Source: Diprion similis
Taxonomy: Eukaryota > Arthropoda > Insecta > Hymenoptera > Diprionidae
Direction: 5' to 3'
Length of the DNA: 64,000 nt
NCBI RefSeq assembly: GCF_021155765.1
Contig: NC_060115.1
Span: 2,418,001-2,482,000 of the forward strand
Position 1 is the stretch's first letter; each line of letters begins with the position of its first letter. The translations under genes were made by a program, and so were the position numbers. Below the pieces are notes generated by a model. The model was not told where the DNA came from. It saw only the letters and a program-made list of their open reading frames with translations, and did no database searches. Below are positions 11,871 through 24,832 of this stretch, piece by piece.

Positions 11871-12120
11871 TGACACCCTGGGGTACAAATGACCCCACGC
11901 GTTTTCTTCGTTAATTTAAAGTACCTAAATCTCTAAAAATCTGTTCTGTGGCGCCACCTGGTATTTTGATATTTTGTTACATAACCTATATAATTTCAAA
12001 AAGTAACCTTTTGATAACTTTCATTAAAAAATATTCAATACTTCATATTCCATAACGATTCTTATCGCTGGGGTACAAACGACCCCAATGTGTGAAGTAC
12101 GTGATTCAAAGAAGGGTTAA
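11871..12120. mobile_element. Possible TTAA-flanked MITE
   Basis: The segment starts and ends at TTAA. Inside are two related palindrome-like words, GGGGTACAAATGACCCC (about 11880) and GGGGTACAAACGACCCC (about 12070), near the two ends. TTAA is the target used by piggyBac-type elements. Assignment to that group is inference, as the end repeats are short. Confidence 0.45.
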
Positions 12121-12596
12121 CTATCAATTTTTTCAGATACACGGTACATAAAATCAAGGCCTAGTATGCACGGGGGGCGCTTTCCAATGAGTTAAAAAAT
12201 ATCTTCGCGTCACTCAGAAGGAAATACTCATCGATTACATATCGCGTTAACATATGTACGTACATACGTACACACGTATGTATAAATACAGGCATTCGAC
12301 GCGAATACATTTACGTTCTACACACGCATAACAAATATCTCCACTACTACTACTACTACTAGTACGTACTACTACTACTATACTATACCTATAACGTGTA
12401 GATATACGCAAGATGGAACAGGGTCAAAGATTATAAAGTTTTATTTCAACAGTTAAATGATTTGTATGTAGGTAAGCGTTTGAAGATACACTGCACGTAC
12501 GCTTATATTGCTATACATATAATCTGCATACATGTATATACATGTATGTTATACGCCCTCTAATGTATGCCTGTATGTACCATCTACCACGCCGAA

Positions 12597-12642
<46 letters not shown>

Positions 12643-15600
12643 CGAAACCGTGATTGTCAAGTCATCGTTTCTTTTTATAATACGGCTGCTGCAACAGCAG
12701 CGACAGCAGATCCCATACAATGTATTCCTTCGATATATCTCTAAGAGATAACATAAGTGTGCATACGTAATTTCTTTCGTTCGACGTATTTTTCTTCTCT
12801 TCCCATCCTTCGAGTATTTTATTTTATTTTTTATTTATTTATTTTTATTTTATTTTTTTGTTTTCCGTTTTCCCCTTTTTTTTTTATTTCATTTCCAATC
12901 TATTCAAAGTAATAATGTCGACGGATGTTTTATCGATTACGCTTTCCATCTTGCTTCAGTTTCATTATTGTTATTTTTAATGATTATATTTTTTTATATT
13001 TCAATCGCAATTATTTCTCCTGTGATTTCAAATATCGCCGGTAAAAAAATGGTTTAATGATAATACGAGCGTTGAAAAATTTTGTCGAAAATTATTCCCG
13101 TGGATACTAGTTTTATTGTATCATTGTTGTTGTTATTGTCGTTGTTGTTGTTGTTGTTTTTTTCCTTTCTCGTCGTGATTTCGAGTCAGGAAATCTTGAA
13201 TAAAACACGAACGGTAAAAAGTAAGCCGCGCACTGTGCACCGAACGATTAATCAATCGATCTATCGATTCGAACTTGGATGTGAGGCGCCAACGTGGCGC
13301 TTCGAAGAGCCGCCCGAGAGCTCGTCTTATTTTCAAATCAGTCGCATTTTGTATTACAATGCAACGTCGGCGAGGAAAAAGAAAGAAAGAAAGAGAGAAA
13401 GAAGAAAAAAACGAACCAAAAAAAAAATAAGCGTAGCACGCCTGGAACCTTCCACGGGCAAGAAAAAAAAAAATACGTTGTTTGAATAAAAATCAATTAT
13501 CCTTGCAGGAGGCTACATCGTTTTATAAGACACGTACTACATATTACACTAAAATCTGTAGGTTAGTTTTTGTCGAAAACAAAAAATAAGAATTGAAAAA
13601 AAATAAATAAAAATAAAAAAAAAACCACCAACGTCGCTAATGACGTGATTTTTGTGCAAATAGTACAATATAAACAGAAGAAAAGGGAGGCGAAACATTA
13701 AGGGAGGGGGGAGGTGTCTAATTAAGAAAAAAAAAAAAAAAAAAAAAAAGGAAAAAGGAAAAAGTAAAACAAAAAAGAAACTAAAAGAGGTGAAGAGAAG
13801 AGCATAAACCAGCCTTGCGTCCGGTTTGATAAACCGCGACGACACGATCGCACGCCGTCGTGCAACCAACTACCTACCTACCTACCTTATACACATGTGA
13901 TATTATGTCTGATGTTTCTACGCACGATATGAGAACCGCTGCTTTACCCACCGACATCATCCACACTGCATGAATGGAACGACTTCCAAGAAACGTACAG
14001 ACCGATCCAAAGATTTTCTTATTCGTAAAACGAAATGCAAGGAAAAAGTATTTGTTGTGAGAAAAAAAAAAATCGTTCTTTTTTTTTTTTTTTTTTTTTT
14101 TAACTTTATTTGCATCGTTTTGTCCCGCGAAAGCGCTTTACGAAAATTGATCATTGTTTTTTTTTTTGTTTTAATCTATAGTACGAGCTTTTTCGTAATG
14201 TAACATGTACGCGATACTCGACTGACACTGAAAACAAAGATGAATGGAAAAACTTTCACGATTTACTAGAAATTGAAGAAGAATGCTGAAAGAATTGATC
14301 TACATCGACGTAACTTTATTGCACATAGCTAATTCGTAGTTATATATATATATATATACATTATATATGTTTTGTAGAGTTTCGATAGTTGAAAAAAAGA
14401 GCGAAACACGCGTTGGTTGATCAGCGAATTTAAATAAATAAAAAGAAACGCCCCCCCCCCCCCCTCCCACAGAATATGTTCAAGGAAGAATGTATTTTAA
14501 ACGGGTTGTACGAGACCGGAAGTCCGCGAGCTGCTGGTCGAACGATGTAATATAATGAAAGTAATTTCTTCTCCCTTTATCATTGAGTCGTCGTTGGTGA
14601 GGATGATGATAATGATGATGATGACGATGATGATTATGATGATAATTGTGTGTATTGAGCAAAATAAAAAAAAAGTAAATCGGCAGAGCAATGATAGTAT
14701 GTAAATTATAGTAAACGGTGTGTTATTTCTTCAAGTTCTTTCAACAGCAATACGAAAAAAGTTGAATCGTATTCATATATGTAACTTAATAAATGAAAAT
14801 AACAGTGATAACGAAGAAGAGTTTTAAACAGCTGGTGATTTTTGTAATCATTATGTCTGATTCTTTTGCTCTTCTTTCTCTATCGTTAGTGAAGAAATTG
14901 TGCAGTAATTTACAAAAAGAATTTGATATTTTCACCGCGATTTTTACGAACAACGAACGATTTTCATTTATGTTCATTAAGACAGATATTTCAACACCCT
15001 GTTTAACGTTTACGTTTTCAATTCTATGTCCGATAAATAATACGAGTTGCAAGGAATGAGGTTTAGAATAAGAAGTAAAAGGATTGAAAAAAACCATAAA
15101 ATATGTATATCGCTTTTCGCACTGGCCAAGAGTCCTCCGCCGTTATTGCGCAAGTCGACAAACCTCTTCTCCGCGATACCGCGCGAAATCCCGCCGCAAA
15201 TATAGTTGGTGGTGCTGATGGAATGAAAAGAGAGAAAGAAATAAGCAAAGAAGCGAAAAAACGGAGAGAAAAAATCTGATTATAAAAATAGAAGAGGGGA
15301 GAGAGAGAGAGAGAGAGAGAGAAAGGAAGAGAAAAGGAGAAAAGAAAAAGCGAAGAAAGGTCGGATTTATCGCCCACAGACGGAGGGTAGAGACGCGCAG
15401 GCGGAGGTAAAAACCAACACCGCGATATTGTGTTCCTTACATTGCGAATTACATTTAACAATTTGCACTTAAAGCTGAAACGAAAATATATATCTTCTCC
15501 GGTAACAGGCAAATCATCATTTCAACTTTAACCAAAGTTGAGCGAAACAAGTTTTCATATTTACATATCTCGGTTCCCATGGTTCCTTTTTTCTTAGATT

Positions 15601-18510
15601 CAAGGAATTACACATATGCTGGGATTAATCATCGGCATTCAAAATGTATTATATGTACATAATAACGAGATCTGGACTGATGGCGAAAATCTTGCGTGAA
15701 TATATGAAATACAATACTTGCACGTGGAAGCATATTTGCAAACACACATATATATATATAATAAAATACAAGAGTCGTTGGTTAGTTGCGTGGTAACGAT
15801 AGTCCGTGGAATCCAGTTACATTTGAAACCAGTTGCTCCTACTAACTCGACGCAGTGCGAATATTAATGGCGATTATTTCGCGACTCTTGGCCAAAGTCG
15901 CGCCGCGTCGCGTCTGCAGTATTATATAAAGCTAGTAGACCAGAGCCAGAGTCAGAGCCAGAGCCAGAGCCAGAGCCAGGTAGATAGATAGATGGGTAGT
16001 AGGTAGGTTGTTTCGAAGAGCCGTTGACCTAAAGCTCGATGACACGCGACATTTTGTGTTGGTACTCTCCATCTTTTGTTTCGCACGTGTCGCACCAAAA
16101 GTTTGTCCGTTTATATATACCGTAAATTAAACAAGTTATACGCATACGCTAATCTATGAACGAGAATCCCAGTTACGTCATCAATTACGATGACTGCGAC
16201 TATATGTATACATAACTATGTTTAATTGTGAATATTTAAATACGTATACATATAATGTAAGCTAGAGAGTTTGCTAAAAATCGTTATTTGAAAAAATTAC
16301 AGTGAAATATATACTCGCCGGGGAGCGTAATTGCTGAAAGGCTTGAGAGATAGATCTCTCTCTCCCTCTCTCTGCTCTCTCTCTCTCTCTCTCTCGCCAA
16401 CTGATTGAGACGCGAGTTTCATTCATCGAAATCGCGGCTGTCGGTGACGCGTCGAATTTAAAGTCCGCCGATAAAGCACAACATGCGAATCGCACGCGAA
16501 GCAACAATGTGCATGCATTGAATGATCGTTGGAGCCACACGTCTTGGCCGTGAACGTGTCCCCCCTTGCTTAGCTGGATCAAGAGTCGTTCGAACGAACG
16601 ACATCTACAACCTTAACCATCACAGTACACTTATGAATAACATGTTTGAAGAAGTAGAACCGCGCAAAGTAAAGTAAAGTAAGACTCGATTAACAGAAAA
16701 TAAAGAAGAAAGAAAGAAAGAAAGGAAGAAAGAAAGAAGAAAAAATCGTTTACGAAACGAAACGTAGTTAGGAATCTGTATTTACGAAGAAGAGAAGAGA
16801 GAAAGAGAGAGAGGAGTTGAAGCAAAAAGAAAAAACTTCAACGGCGACGAAACAAAAAAGAAACAAAGTTCAAGGCTATTTTTAGCACTTCCTATCGGTA
16901 AGCACAGAGCGGAAAGTTACAGTGAAGTACCGACTACGATACCGTCTCATTTCTATACTAGCGGCACAATGAGCTTATGATCATCGTACTGAGCAAAGAG
17001 TATTATTCATACTACGATATACTTGATGTCTGCGTCCCGTAAAATCCTTCCTTACCGCAGTTTTTTCTTTTCTCCCAATCTTGCTCGCCTCACTTTCCGT
17101 CTCTTTTCACGCCGGACTGAAATTAGGCGAGATCTTTGGTGAATCGAGGGATCGAAGTGCCGCGCACCCTGACCTCTGCTCTACCGAAATATTAATTAAT
17201 TTCTTCGACAAAATTGCGGCGGATTTCCTAATCAGCCTGCTACTTACTTGTACTTGTAAAAGTAATCAGTCGCCGAGTTCGCGCTCAATGCTCATCTTCA
17301 GCTCGGATTCTTCATAGATTCGGTAATTCGCTGCAGTCACGTGTTATTATTCTGTGCGCCCCTTGCAACCTTGGACGTTCTCGGCCAGCCACGCGGAGCG
17401 AATAAACTCCGGCTGTGATTCTGGTCGATTTCCACGAACCGCTTTCGCCCCCCGCGAGTACATTTGTGCGATAATAAGAATCGCGAAGCCACTTCGTCGC
17501 TCTTAGACCAGCGTGTTTACTATTCTACTCCAAAAATCGCGAGAATTTTCGATCGGGGAGAAAATTTGCCGGCGCGAACGTATTTGAATAAAACAAATGA
17601 GCATCAAACATTTGCACCTCATCGCGCAGCCAACTTCAGGGTGCACGTTGTTAAACAGGTTTGCGATGATCTTCATTTGATCGAATTCTAAGAACTAGGG
17701 ACGAAACTTCTGTTTCCATTCTATAGACAAGGAATTAGCAGGGGTATTTATACTTACAAATTCCGATTTGAACTCTGCCTGTGGACCTGCATGAGAGGTG
17801 CATCGTCATATTTTCCACGGCGTGTGCTCCCCACAGAGGAATGGACGCCGTTTGTTATTTATGCGTTTTAAATGAATACTTTCTCCGTTGTTAAAGGCTG
17901 TGAGGGTAAAAGCCGCGAGAAACACTCGCTGCGCTGAGTAACGGCTTCGGCAACGAGTAAAAGTAGGCAGAAGTCGAGAGGGGGAAGCAAAACGCGTAAA
18001 AGACACACGCGACGCCATCTTCGGAAAACAACTGAACTCGAGCCGTTCGTTTTCGACCGACCACGTGACCCGGCAGTGCTGCCAATCCAACAAAATCAAA
18101 ACTAGACACGCCAGTTCGAATATGCGTTTCACGTTTTGTCGTTATGTGTGACTTTTATTCTCGTCACTACAATTATGATCAATATTCATGCATCCTTGAC
18201 TCTCACGAACTTCTAAAGTTCACAAAACTGAAGCAGAAATTTGAAATTCTGTGCCATTGACTGAAGAATATGTCGCTAGAGTCTAGTGACTTTGGAGTCA
18301 GTAGCTCGACCACAAACAGCTGACGACACTGACTACAAGCTTCAGCCAAGTTGACACACCATTATCTATCTCTTACAGGTGTGAATTGTTGTTTCGAGGC
18401 AGCGTCACTGGTTAAGAAGTACATAGGTGTACCGAAATCGTTGGCAGAGCTTAAAGGAGCTCAAAAATAGAATTAACTTTTAACAAAACTCCAGAGAAAA
18501 CTCCTTCAAA
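12121..18510. other. Gene-free stretch upstream of YJU2
   Basis: It holds ACT repeats (about 12340-12385), CT repeats (12598-12637 and about 16360-16395), long A and T runs (13720-14100), a C run at about 14452 and an ATG/ATC-type repeat near 14600. A TATATAAA word at about 15923 is followed by GAGCCA repeats (15941-15979). A minus-strand open frame at 17806-18132 contains an ATG in a good context but has no recognisable product. I support no gene here. Confidence 0.45.
15941..15979. repeat. CAGAGC hexanucleotide repeat
   Basis: Six imperfect copies of CAGAGC/CAGAGT, just downstream of a TATATAAA word. Confidence 0.8.
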
Positions 18511-19658
18511 ATGTCTGAGCGAAAAGTGTTGAACGTAAGTATCGCAGGTCGGCTATAACCACATAACTTAAATCCTAACCTAGCTGCAAATCTGATCTAA
18601 GCTAACCACAGAATGATTCTATATTTGCAGAAATATTACCCCCCGGATTTCGATCCGTCAAAAATTCCGCGTATGAAATTGGCCCGCAATCGTCAATACA
18701 CGGTACGTTTGATGGCACCGTTTAACATGAGGTGTAAGACGTGTGGCGAGTACATATACAAGGGTAAGAAATTCAACGCGCGAAAAGAGGATGTCGAGGG
18801 TGACGATTACCTCGGCATAAGGATATACAGATTTTACATAAAGTGTACCAGGTGTCTTCAGGAAATTTCATTCAAGACGGACCCAAAGAATACGGATTAT
18901 GAAATCGAGGCTGGAGCGACGAGGAATTTTATGGCTTTGAAGCTGGCCGAGGAGCAAGCGCAACGCGAGGAAGATGAAGAGAAGGAGGAGGAGGCGACGA
19001 ACCCCATGAAACTTTTAGAAAAAAGAACTCAACAGTCCAAGCAGGAGTTGGAGCTTCTTGAGTCTCTTGAAGAGCTGAAAGACCTCAATAGAAGGCAACA
19101 AACCATTAATTATGATCATATGCTCGAGCAGTACGACACCGTCTCAGCCAGACAAAGAACTCTCAAGGAGCAGGAGGAGATGGACGAGCAGCTTGTAAAG
19201 TCGATATTCGGAAAAAAAGAAGCGACCGGCAAGGTTGTCGTTGAAGAAGAAATAGTTGAGCTGAACGACGAGCCGGAAAAGAAAAAGCCTAAAGTAGAAT
19301 CGATCGAAGATGGCGTAGCGACTAAGAGTTCGGAATCAACATTGACGGTAAGTCAGTCAGTTTTTACGACGAAAGTAATAAAAATCCTAAAATATGAGAC
19401 GTCACTTCTATTTTATTAATTCAGGAAAAACCTGCCACTTCTACGTCGACTTGGAATCGCAGTGTCGGAGTTATTTCAAGTAAACCGAACTTCACGGGAC
19501 TTGTTAAACGGAAAACCGTAAACTTGGGAATTGTACCTCGCTCGACCTCAAAAGAAGAGACCACAGTAAAGTCGGATACTCCAAACGCCAAGCCAGCGTG
19601 TGCTGGCCTATCCCTATTGGGCGCATATTCTAGTGGAAGTGACAATGACAGTGGTTGA
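18511..19658 (+). CDS. YJU2: Splicing factor YJU2 (CCDC94 family)
   Basis: YJU2 is a nuclear protein of the activated spliceosome that promotes the branching step of pre-mRNA splicing. The model has three coding exons, 18511-18534, 18631-19347 and 19425-19658, giving 324 residues, a normal length for the family. The start is the ATG opening MSERKVLN, which runs in phase into the second exon. Near the N-terminus the protein has the family signature KYYPPDFDP, and Cys43, Cys46, Cys80 and Cys83 form the expected pair of CxxC zinc ligands. A charged helical stretch (about 120-230) follows, and the last exon is a variable tail ending in SGSDNDSG. A poly(A) signal lies at 19791-19796. The neighbouring coiled-coil gene converges on it from the minus strand. 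The identification is firm from conserved N-terminal motifs. Confidence 0.95.
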
Positions 19659-19790
19659 CCTTTATTCAATTAATGCCAGACTGTAATAACAAAACTGGTC
19701 TAGGTATGTATATGTGATATAATTTTATCATACAAAAAAAACAAAAAAGAATTCGAGGAAAATAACGACAGACCACATTTTGGGTATATA

Positions 19791-19796
19791 AATAAA
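19791..19796 (+). terminator. Poly(A) signal AATAAA for YJU2
   Basis: A canonical hexamer 133 bases after the YJU2 stop codon, at a plausible distance for cleavage of that transcript. Confidence 0.5.
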
Positions 19797-20430
19797 CGTG
19801 CTGTACAAATAATATAATATATTTATTTTACATTGTATATTTATAAAAATAATTATAATCTCATACGTAGATCTGTTTGTTTTTGTATCTTTATTTTTAT
19901 TTTTATTTTTTTTCGTAATATGAACGGCTTCATTGATCATGATTTGAATGTGAATGTTATGTTTACGATCTTTGAATTGAATGCGTTTGCCACAAACAGC
20001 GAATCTCGATGTCGAAAGTTTTACAAAAGAAAAATTCCGACTGCAAATTGATAAAAGTCTGAAACCCACTGGCATTTTACTACTGACTACCGCAGCTTCT
20101 ATAGTTCTATTATTCTGTGAACGGTTTGATATTATCAAATTAACTTGACACGAATGTAAAAGTAAAAAAAAAAAAAATTTAAGAAAGGAACGGGCTACGT
20201 CGGACTTACATTCGCACATTAAATACTACGTGTATATGCATATTAAAAAGCAAAAAAATAAAAAACGAAAACTGTATACGTATAATATACGGAGGACAAA
20301 GTATAACGCGAGTAAAAACGTTCCTCGCATACAAAATTACGACTATAAATGACTACATAATATTACATGTGTTACAGGCACCATTCAATGATCATACGTA
20401 TGTTTTATATTATGATCGTTCCTGCAGGGC

Positions 20431-20678
20431 GATGATCAGAAAATTCCTTACATGAAGGTGAACCCAGTACTCCTAAAACACAAAAGATCAATGGGGGGTC
20501 ATGAGTGGCGGTGAGCTAGTGTTTCAGCTACTGATGGGTCTGTTTAAAAGGCCAGGCACTCTGTAAGGAATTTTAAGATCATGCACCACATACTGACCAG
20601 CGTTTAACTACGGCGGCTGGGAGTACCCAGCCTGTTAAACCAGACCCCTTGGGAACCGACCGCAGTAGTTTCTTTTTT
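20431..20678 (+). ncRNA. Candidate structured small RNA, possibly Pol III
   Basis: This lies in the gap between two convergent genes. The 20-base arms at 20433-20452 and 20562-20581 pair at 18 of 20 positions, leaving one 2-nt internal loop. GATC sits opposite GATC beside that loop, and the arms enclose about 109 bases. A second hairpin has an inner stem GCTGGG/CCCAGC (20616-20621 with 20626-20631) and an outer stem GTTTAAC/GTTAAAC (20602-20608 with 20634-20640). The segment ends in TTTCTTTTTT (about 20669-20678), which resembles a Pol III terminator, and a TTTATATTA word precedes it at about 20404-20412. There is no open frame. The GATC-opposite-GATC arrangement recalls 7SK, but I could not match it to any RNA family. 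A single-copy foldback element is the main alternative. Ends and strand are inferred. Confidence 0.45.
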
Positions 20679-20917
20679 CATGTGTATATAATCAATATCT
20701 GCATGCTAACCGTAAGTTTAATTTAAAATATAAACAGTCATTTACTCCCAGCGATGTAGTTGAATTTCTGCAACGAGGAATGAAAAGATAAAAACTAAGA
20801 ATGTCGATTTAACTAACAATATAAATTTCTTTTTCTCGATATTAGGGTCAAGAAATTTTTGAAATGACCAAAAAGAACCGATATTCCTCAACCTTACGAT
20901 TTAACATAAATAAACCG

Positions 20918-23900
20918 TTACGCCGTGTACTGGCGGACGCGAATCAACGGGGAAGTCCGCGTTGGTGTATCCTGTTCGATCCAGATAGAGGAGCCGACTT
21001 CGTATTCGGTATTGCGTCTGGACAATTCCCCGTTCAAAAGTGCCCGCGAATGCTTAACGAATTCGTGTTTGGAATTTGTCTGAGCCGATCGTTTGTCAGC
21101 CGAAGGCTGCATCAGCCAGTTGTAGAGGTCTTCGCGTATTTCGGTACTGTTTCGCACGGGGCTTCCCCTCAGGGATCTAGATACGCGTCGGGGAATCCTG
21201 TGCGGGCCTCGCGCCCTCTCGATTTCGAGGGCTCGAATAATGTCGTTCAGTTTTTGGACCGACGGGGATTCCCCGCAGGGATTCGACCTCGCCGACTTCT
21301 CATCACCGCTTGCCGATTTCGCACGCGGCGACGGATTCCGCGAGCGGATCGGACGCGGTCCCGGCAGCCTCGGCAGCACCGGAATCGGCGAGGAAGATCG
21401 AGAATTCGGGGACCGGGTTAACCGCGGCTCGACGTACCGACGGTCCCGCTTTCTCTCGTGCAACTCGAGTCGCAGCTGGGCGACTTCCTTCTCCAGCTTC
21501 GTCCGCGTCGCCTGGGAACGGTCGTTCTCGTCCTCCATCTGGCGCACCACCTTCTCCAGCCTCATAAGCTGCATCTGCTTGCTTTCCAGGGTGGTGTAAA
21601 GAGCCTGCAGATCATCCGCCTTCGCCGCGATCTGCTTGTTCACCTGAACAAAGAGAAAGGAACGATGTTTGGATGGATCCCAATATGATTGGAGGATTGA
21701 AGTTCTATTACTGCCGTGATTTTGTTTTTATCTGCTTCAGAAACCAAGGAGTGCTCACCAGACGATTGATGGTCTCAGGGTCCAGCTGGTTCTGGTGTTC
21801 CTGGGTTCCGTTTTCCGAGCCGTTTTTTCCCTGGCCCTTGAGGAGTCCGATGAGCTCGTCCCTGACTTTGAGGACCTTGCTTTGTTCCCTCATAATCCTA
21901 TCCCGCTGCTCGACCTCGAGTTGTTTCTGGATCAGCGCGGTTTCAAGTTCCTCGTTGTGACGCTGAAGTTCAGCCATGGTCGATCGAAGGTCGGACAGCT
22001 GCTGATGTAGCTCGATGGTGTGCGCCGCCCATCCCGATTTACCGGCCTCCTTTGATTGGGCGTGTAGTCTGCCCTGCAGCTCGGACAACTGTCTCTCGAC
22101 GTTTTCACTCTTCTCAAGTCTGGTAATCAGGACCCAGAGAAAAAGAGAGAAAGAGATAGAGATAGAGAGAGGGTAAAATAAACAAGAAATCGGAAGCAGT
22201 AATCCGTAGAGTGCTGAAGGAACTCACGCGGTCTTCAATCTCTTCTGAAGCTCCGCTCTTTCCGAGTTGGCTTCCTGAAGCTCTTCGCTTTTCGTTACTA
22301 ACTCTGCGGCTAGCTTGTTCTTCACACTTTCTGAATCCTCTTGGTCCTGTTAATATGAGAGTTAACAGTAAACCGTAAAAAGGAAACAGGAATTGTCCAC
22401 TCTTGGTTCTCATGAAACACTTCCTCATTTTCTTGGAAGTTGGAATTTCTGAATTTTGCAGCCACACAATTCTTGGCCATTCAACGGAACTTTTAAGGAA
22501 AACACCAAAAACATAAGACAGTAATGATCACGAACCGCTGCCTGCTGAAGAACTGTGATGATCTCTTCCTTCTCGCGTTGGACCTGAAGCAGCTTGTCCT
22601 CCTGGGCAGCCAAAGCGGTTCTGGCAGTCTGCAGCTCGTTCCAAAGTTGGATTTCGTTTTCAGTGTGTACGCCGTCAACTGCACAGAGTATCGAAGGATA
22701 AAAAACAAAAATTCCAGCTCGGCTGGCCTCACGATCAGCGTGAGACCGTACCTGGCTTGACGGTCAAGTCCTTGGTGTTCTCCGCGAGGTCGCAAAGCTG
22801 CTGACTCTTCTCTTCGAGTTTGGTGCACCGTTCGGTCAGCTCGAAGACCTTTTCCTCGGCTCGGGACCTGCGTGTTTGTAAAAAAAAAAAAATTGAAATT
22901 GATATCGACAAATTTTTGTTTACCATTTCGAAGTCGCACCTGGCTTCCTTTTCCGCTGTAAGTTCTTTCTCAGTGTCTTCAAGCTGCTTCGAGAGTCTCT
23001 TGATGGCCTCACTGGACTCGGCCTCTTTCTGGTCGATTTTCTTTTTCAATTCATTGACCCTGATCAAGAGACATCTGTCGATTAGTGGGATTGCATGTTC
23101 GGTAGTAACATAGAAAACAACCGTGATTCGAGACTGTCTCGCTGCTTCTCCGTCTTCGCGACGAGGCTCTCGCTGTTCTTCATCGCCTTGTGCATGTCCT
23201 TGCTACGGGCCTCGAAGGCCGCCTCCTTCTGCTTCACCAGGTTATCAAGGGACTTGAGACTGCCCTGAAGCTGCTGGATCTTGGCCTCGTTGGAGTTCGC
23301 GTGGCTCTCGAGTTCGCGTATCTTGGTCCTGGCTTTCTGAAGCTGCGTCTCAACCGCGCTCTTCCGCTCCTTGATTTGGGCGACCTTCTCCCTCTCAGCG
23401 TCAAGTTCCTCGACAGCCGATCTGAGCTTCTCCCTGAGCTCTCTGACCAGCCCTTCGCCCGAGTTCTCGAGCTCGGTAATATGACTCCTGTAGCTCTCGT
23501 GCTCGGTCCAAAGTGCCAGGATGTTCCTCACGAGCTCGCCGATCATGTCACGCTGCTTCGAAGCCGCTTCCTCGAGTCGCTTCTGGAGTGCCTCGACCTC
23601 CTCGAGTTCGTGACTCTCGAGCTGCTTGGCCATTTCCGAGTCGAACTTGGCGCTGTTTCCGGTGCTGAATTCGGCCAGCAAGCCAATCATGTCGGCCCGT
23701 TTGTCCAGCGCTTCCCGACACACGTTGCCACTCAAGCTCGTCAAATCGTTCAGCTTTTCTTCGAACGTCGCCGCGAAGTCGTTCGCCACCAAGGACGTCA
23801 ATGTGCAGTGATAGAACAGCCGTTCACCAGACTCGCCATCGCAGAACCCCGACGTTTCTCGAAGGGCATCGTTCCTGACCACCTGGACCTTCTCTACCTT

Positions 23901-24832
23901 CCCCGGATCCTTCAAACCTGCCGCGATCACCTTATCCCGGAGCTCGGAAATCTCTTCGTACAAGTCCAGGGCTTGTTTCTGGAAGGTCAAGTGTAATCGT
24001 GACCACTGCAAAACAATCTATAATCTCATTGATCTCACCTGCTTGTCGGTCAGTTCCTTCCTGAGGGACGTGTACTTCTGCCTCTTCGTTGCGAACTGAT
24101 TCTCCAATTGTCGTTTCTGCAGAACCGTGTTCATCCCGGGCTTTGGCTTGATCGTCGAGACGCTCGAGGAGGCTCCATTTTTTATCATCCCACCACGTCG
24201 CAGCCCCGTGAACGTCGGCAAAGCCGAGATTCGACTCCGGGGTGTTTGGTCTCCAAGATTCGACTGAGACGATGTCTCCTCCGAGTTCGTCGGCTTGGTC
24301 GGTGCCGCTTCGCGATCCTGTTGCGCAGTACCGGAAGCCTGAACACCCTGAAACGCAATTTAACGACTATCCAGCCTACGCTGAACCGCAAAACTAATTA
24401 TATCGACTTCCCGGTTGTCTAATGGCCCGCGAAACGGCCCATCAGACCTCCGGAAATGCCCATTCATCATTTTGCAAGTCGACGTTCGACTGCCCTCAAA
24501 ACGCGAAAGTACATCGTTAAACTGGCATCGTCGGTACGAACGTCGAACTCACGTCTGACGAGGACTTTGGACATGTCGCCTGCTGGTGGGTGCTGATCGG
24601 CAATTTCGGCCCGAGGGCGGGCGTCGAGCACCTTGGGATTACCGATTTCGATCCTTTTCCACCGAGGCGAGTTATCGAGGCGCTTGATGCTCTGGCTGAA
24701 ACGAATACGTGACTTTGACGCTCATTCATTCACGAGGTATGCGTGAATCGACGAAGCAGGTTGAATGAATGACTTACTGGTAGACTCGGTTCGCTGGGAT
24801 GTCGATTTTCCCGCGGCTGAAGTCGTCGACAT
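20918..24832 (-). CDS. Long coiled-coil protein, family not recognised
   Basis: Ten exons, read from high to low coordinates: 24778-24832, 24553-24695, 24039-24347, 23122-24005, 22940-23059, 22752-22867, 22536-22678, 22228-22346, 21759-22119 and 20918-21643. The phases close to give 991 residues. The start is the ATG of MSTTSAAGKST. Residues 1 to about 130 are Ser/Thr/Pro-rich and likely disordered. From about 140 to 820 the protein is almost continuous heptad coiled coil rich in Glu, Lys, Leu and Gln. The last 170 or so residues are basic and Ser/Pro/Arg-rich, with RSPNSRSSSPIP and NPSPRAKS patches resembling phosphorylation or microtubule-binding tails. I see no motor, kinase or zinc-finger domain. 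A cytoskeletal or scaffolding role is inference from composition only. Two donors are weak (GTTGTT after the 884-bp exon, GTTCGT after exon 7). Confidence 0.85.

Noticed and set aside
15063-15512. 149-residue minus-strand open frame
   Set aside because: It is dominated by Leu/Ser-rich translation of GA/CT repeats, a low-complexity artefact.
17806-18132. Minus-strand open frame with a MASRVSFTRF start upstream of YJU2
   Set aside because: The ATG has a good context and could be a first exon divergent from YJU2. I found no continuing exon or recognised product, so I did not call a gene.
20864-21421. 185-residue plus-strand open frame
   Set aside because: It is the antisense of the last exon of the coiled-coil gene, and its translation has no family features.
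23190-23996. 268-residue plus-strand open frame
   Set aside because: It is the antisense of the large coiled-coil exon, where purine-biased codons leave the opposite strand open. The minus-strand reading has matching splice sites and heptads.
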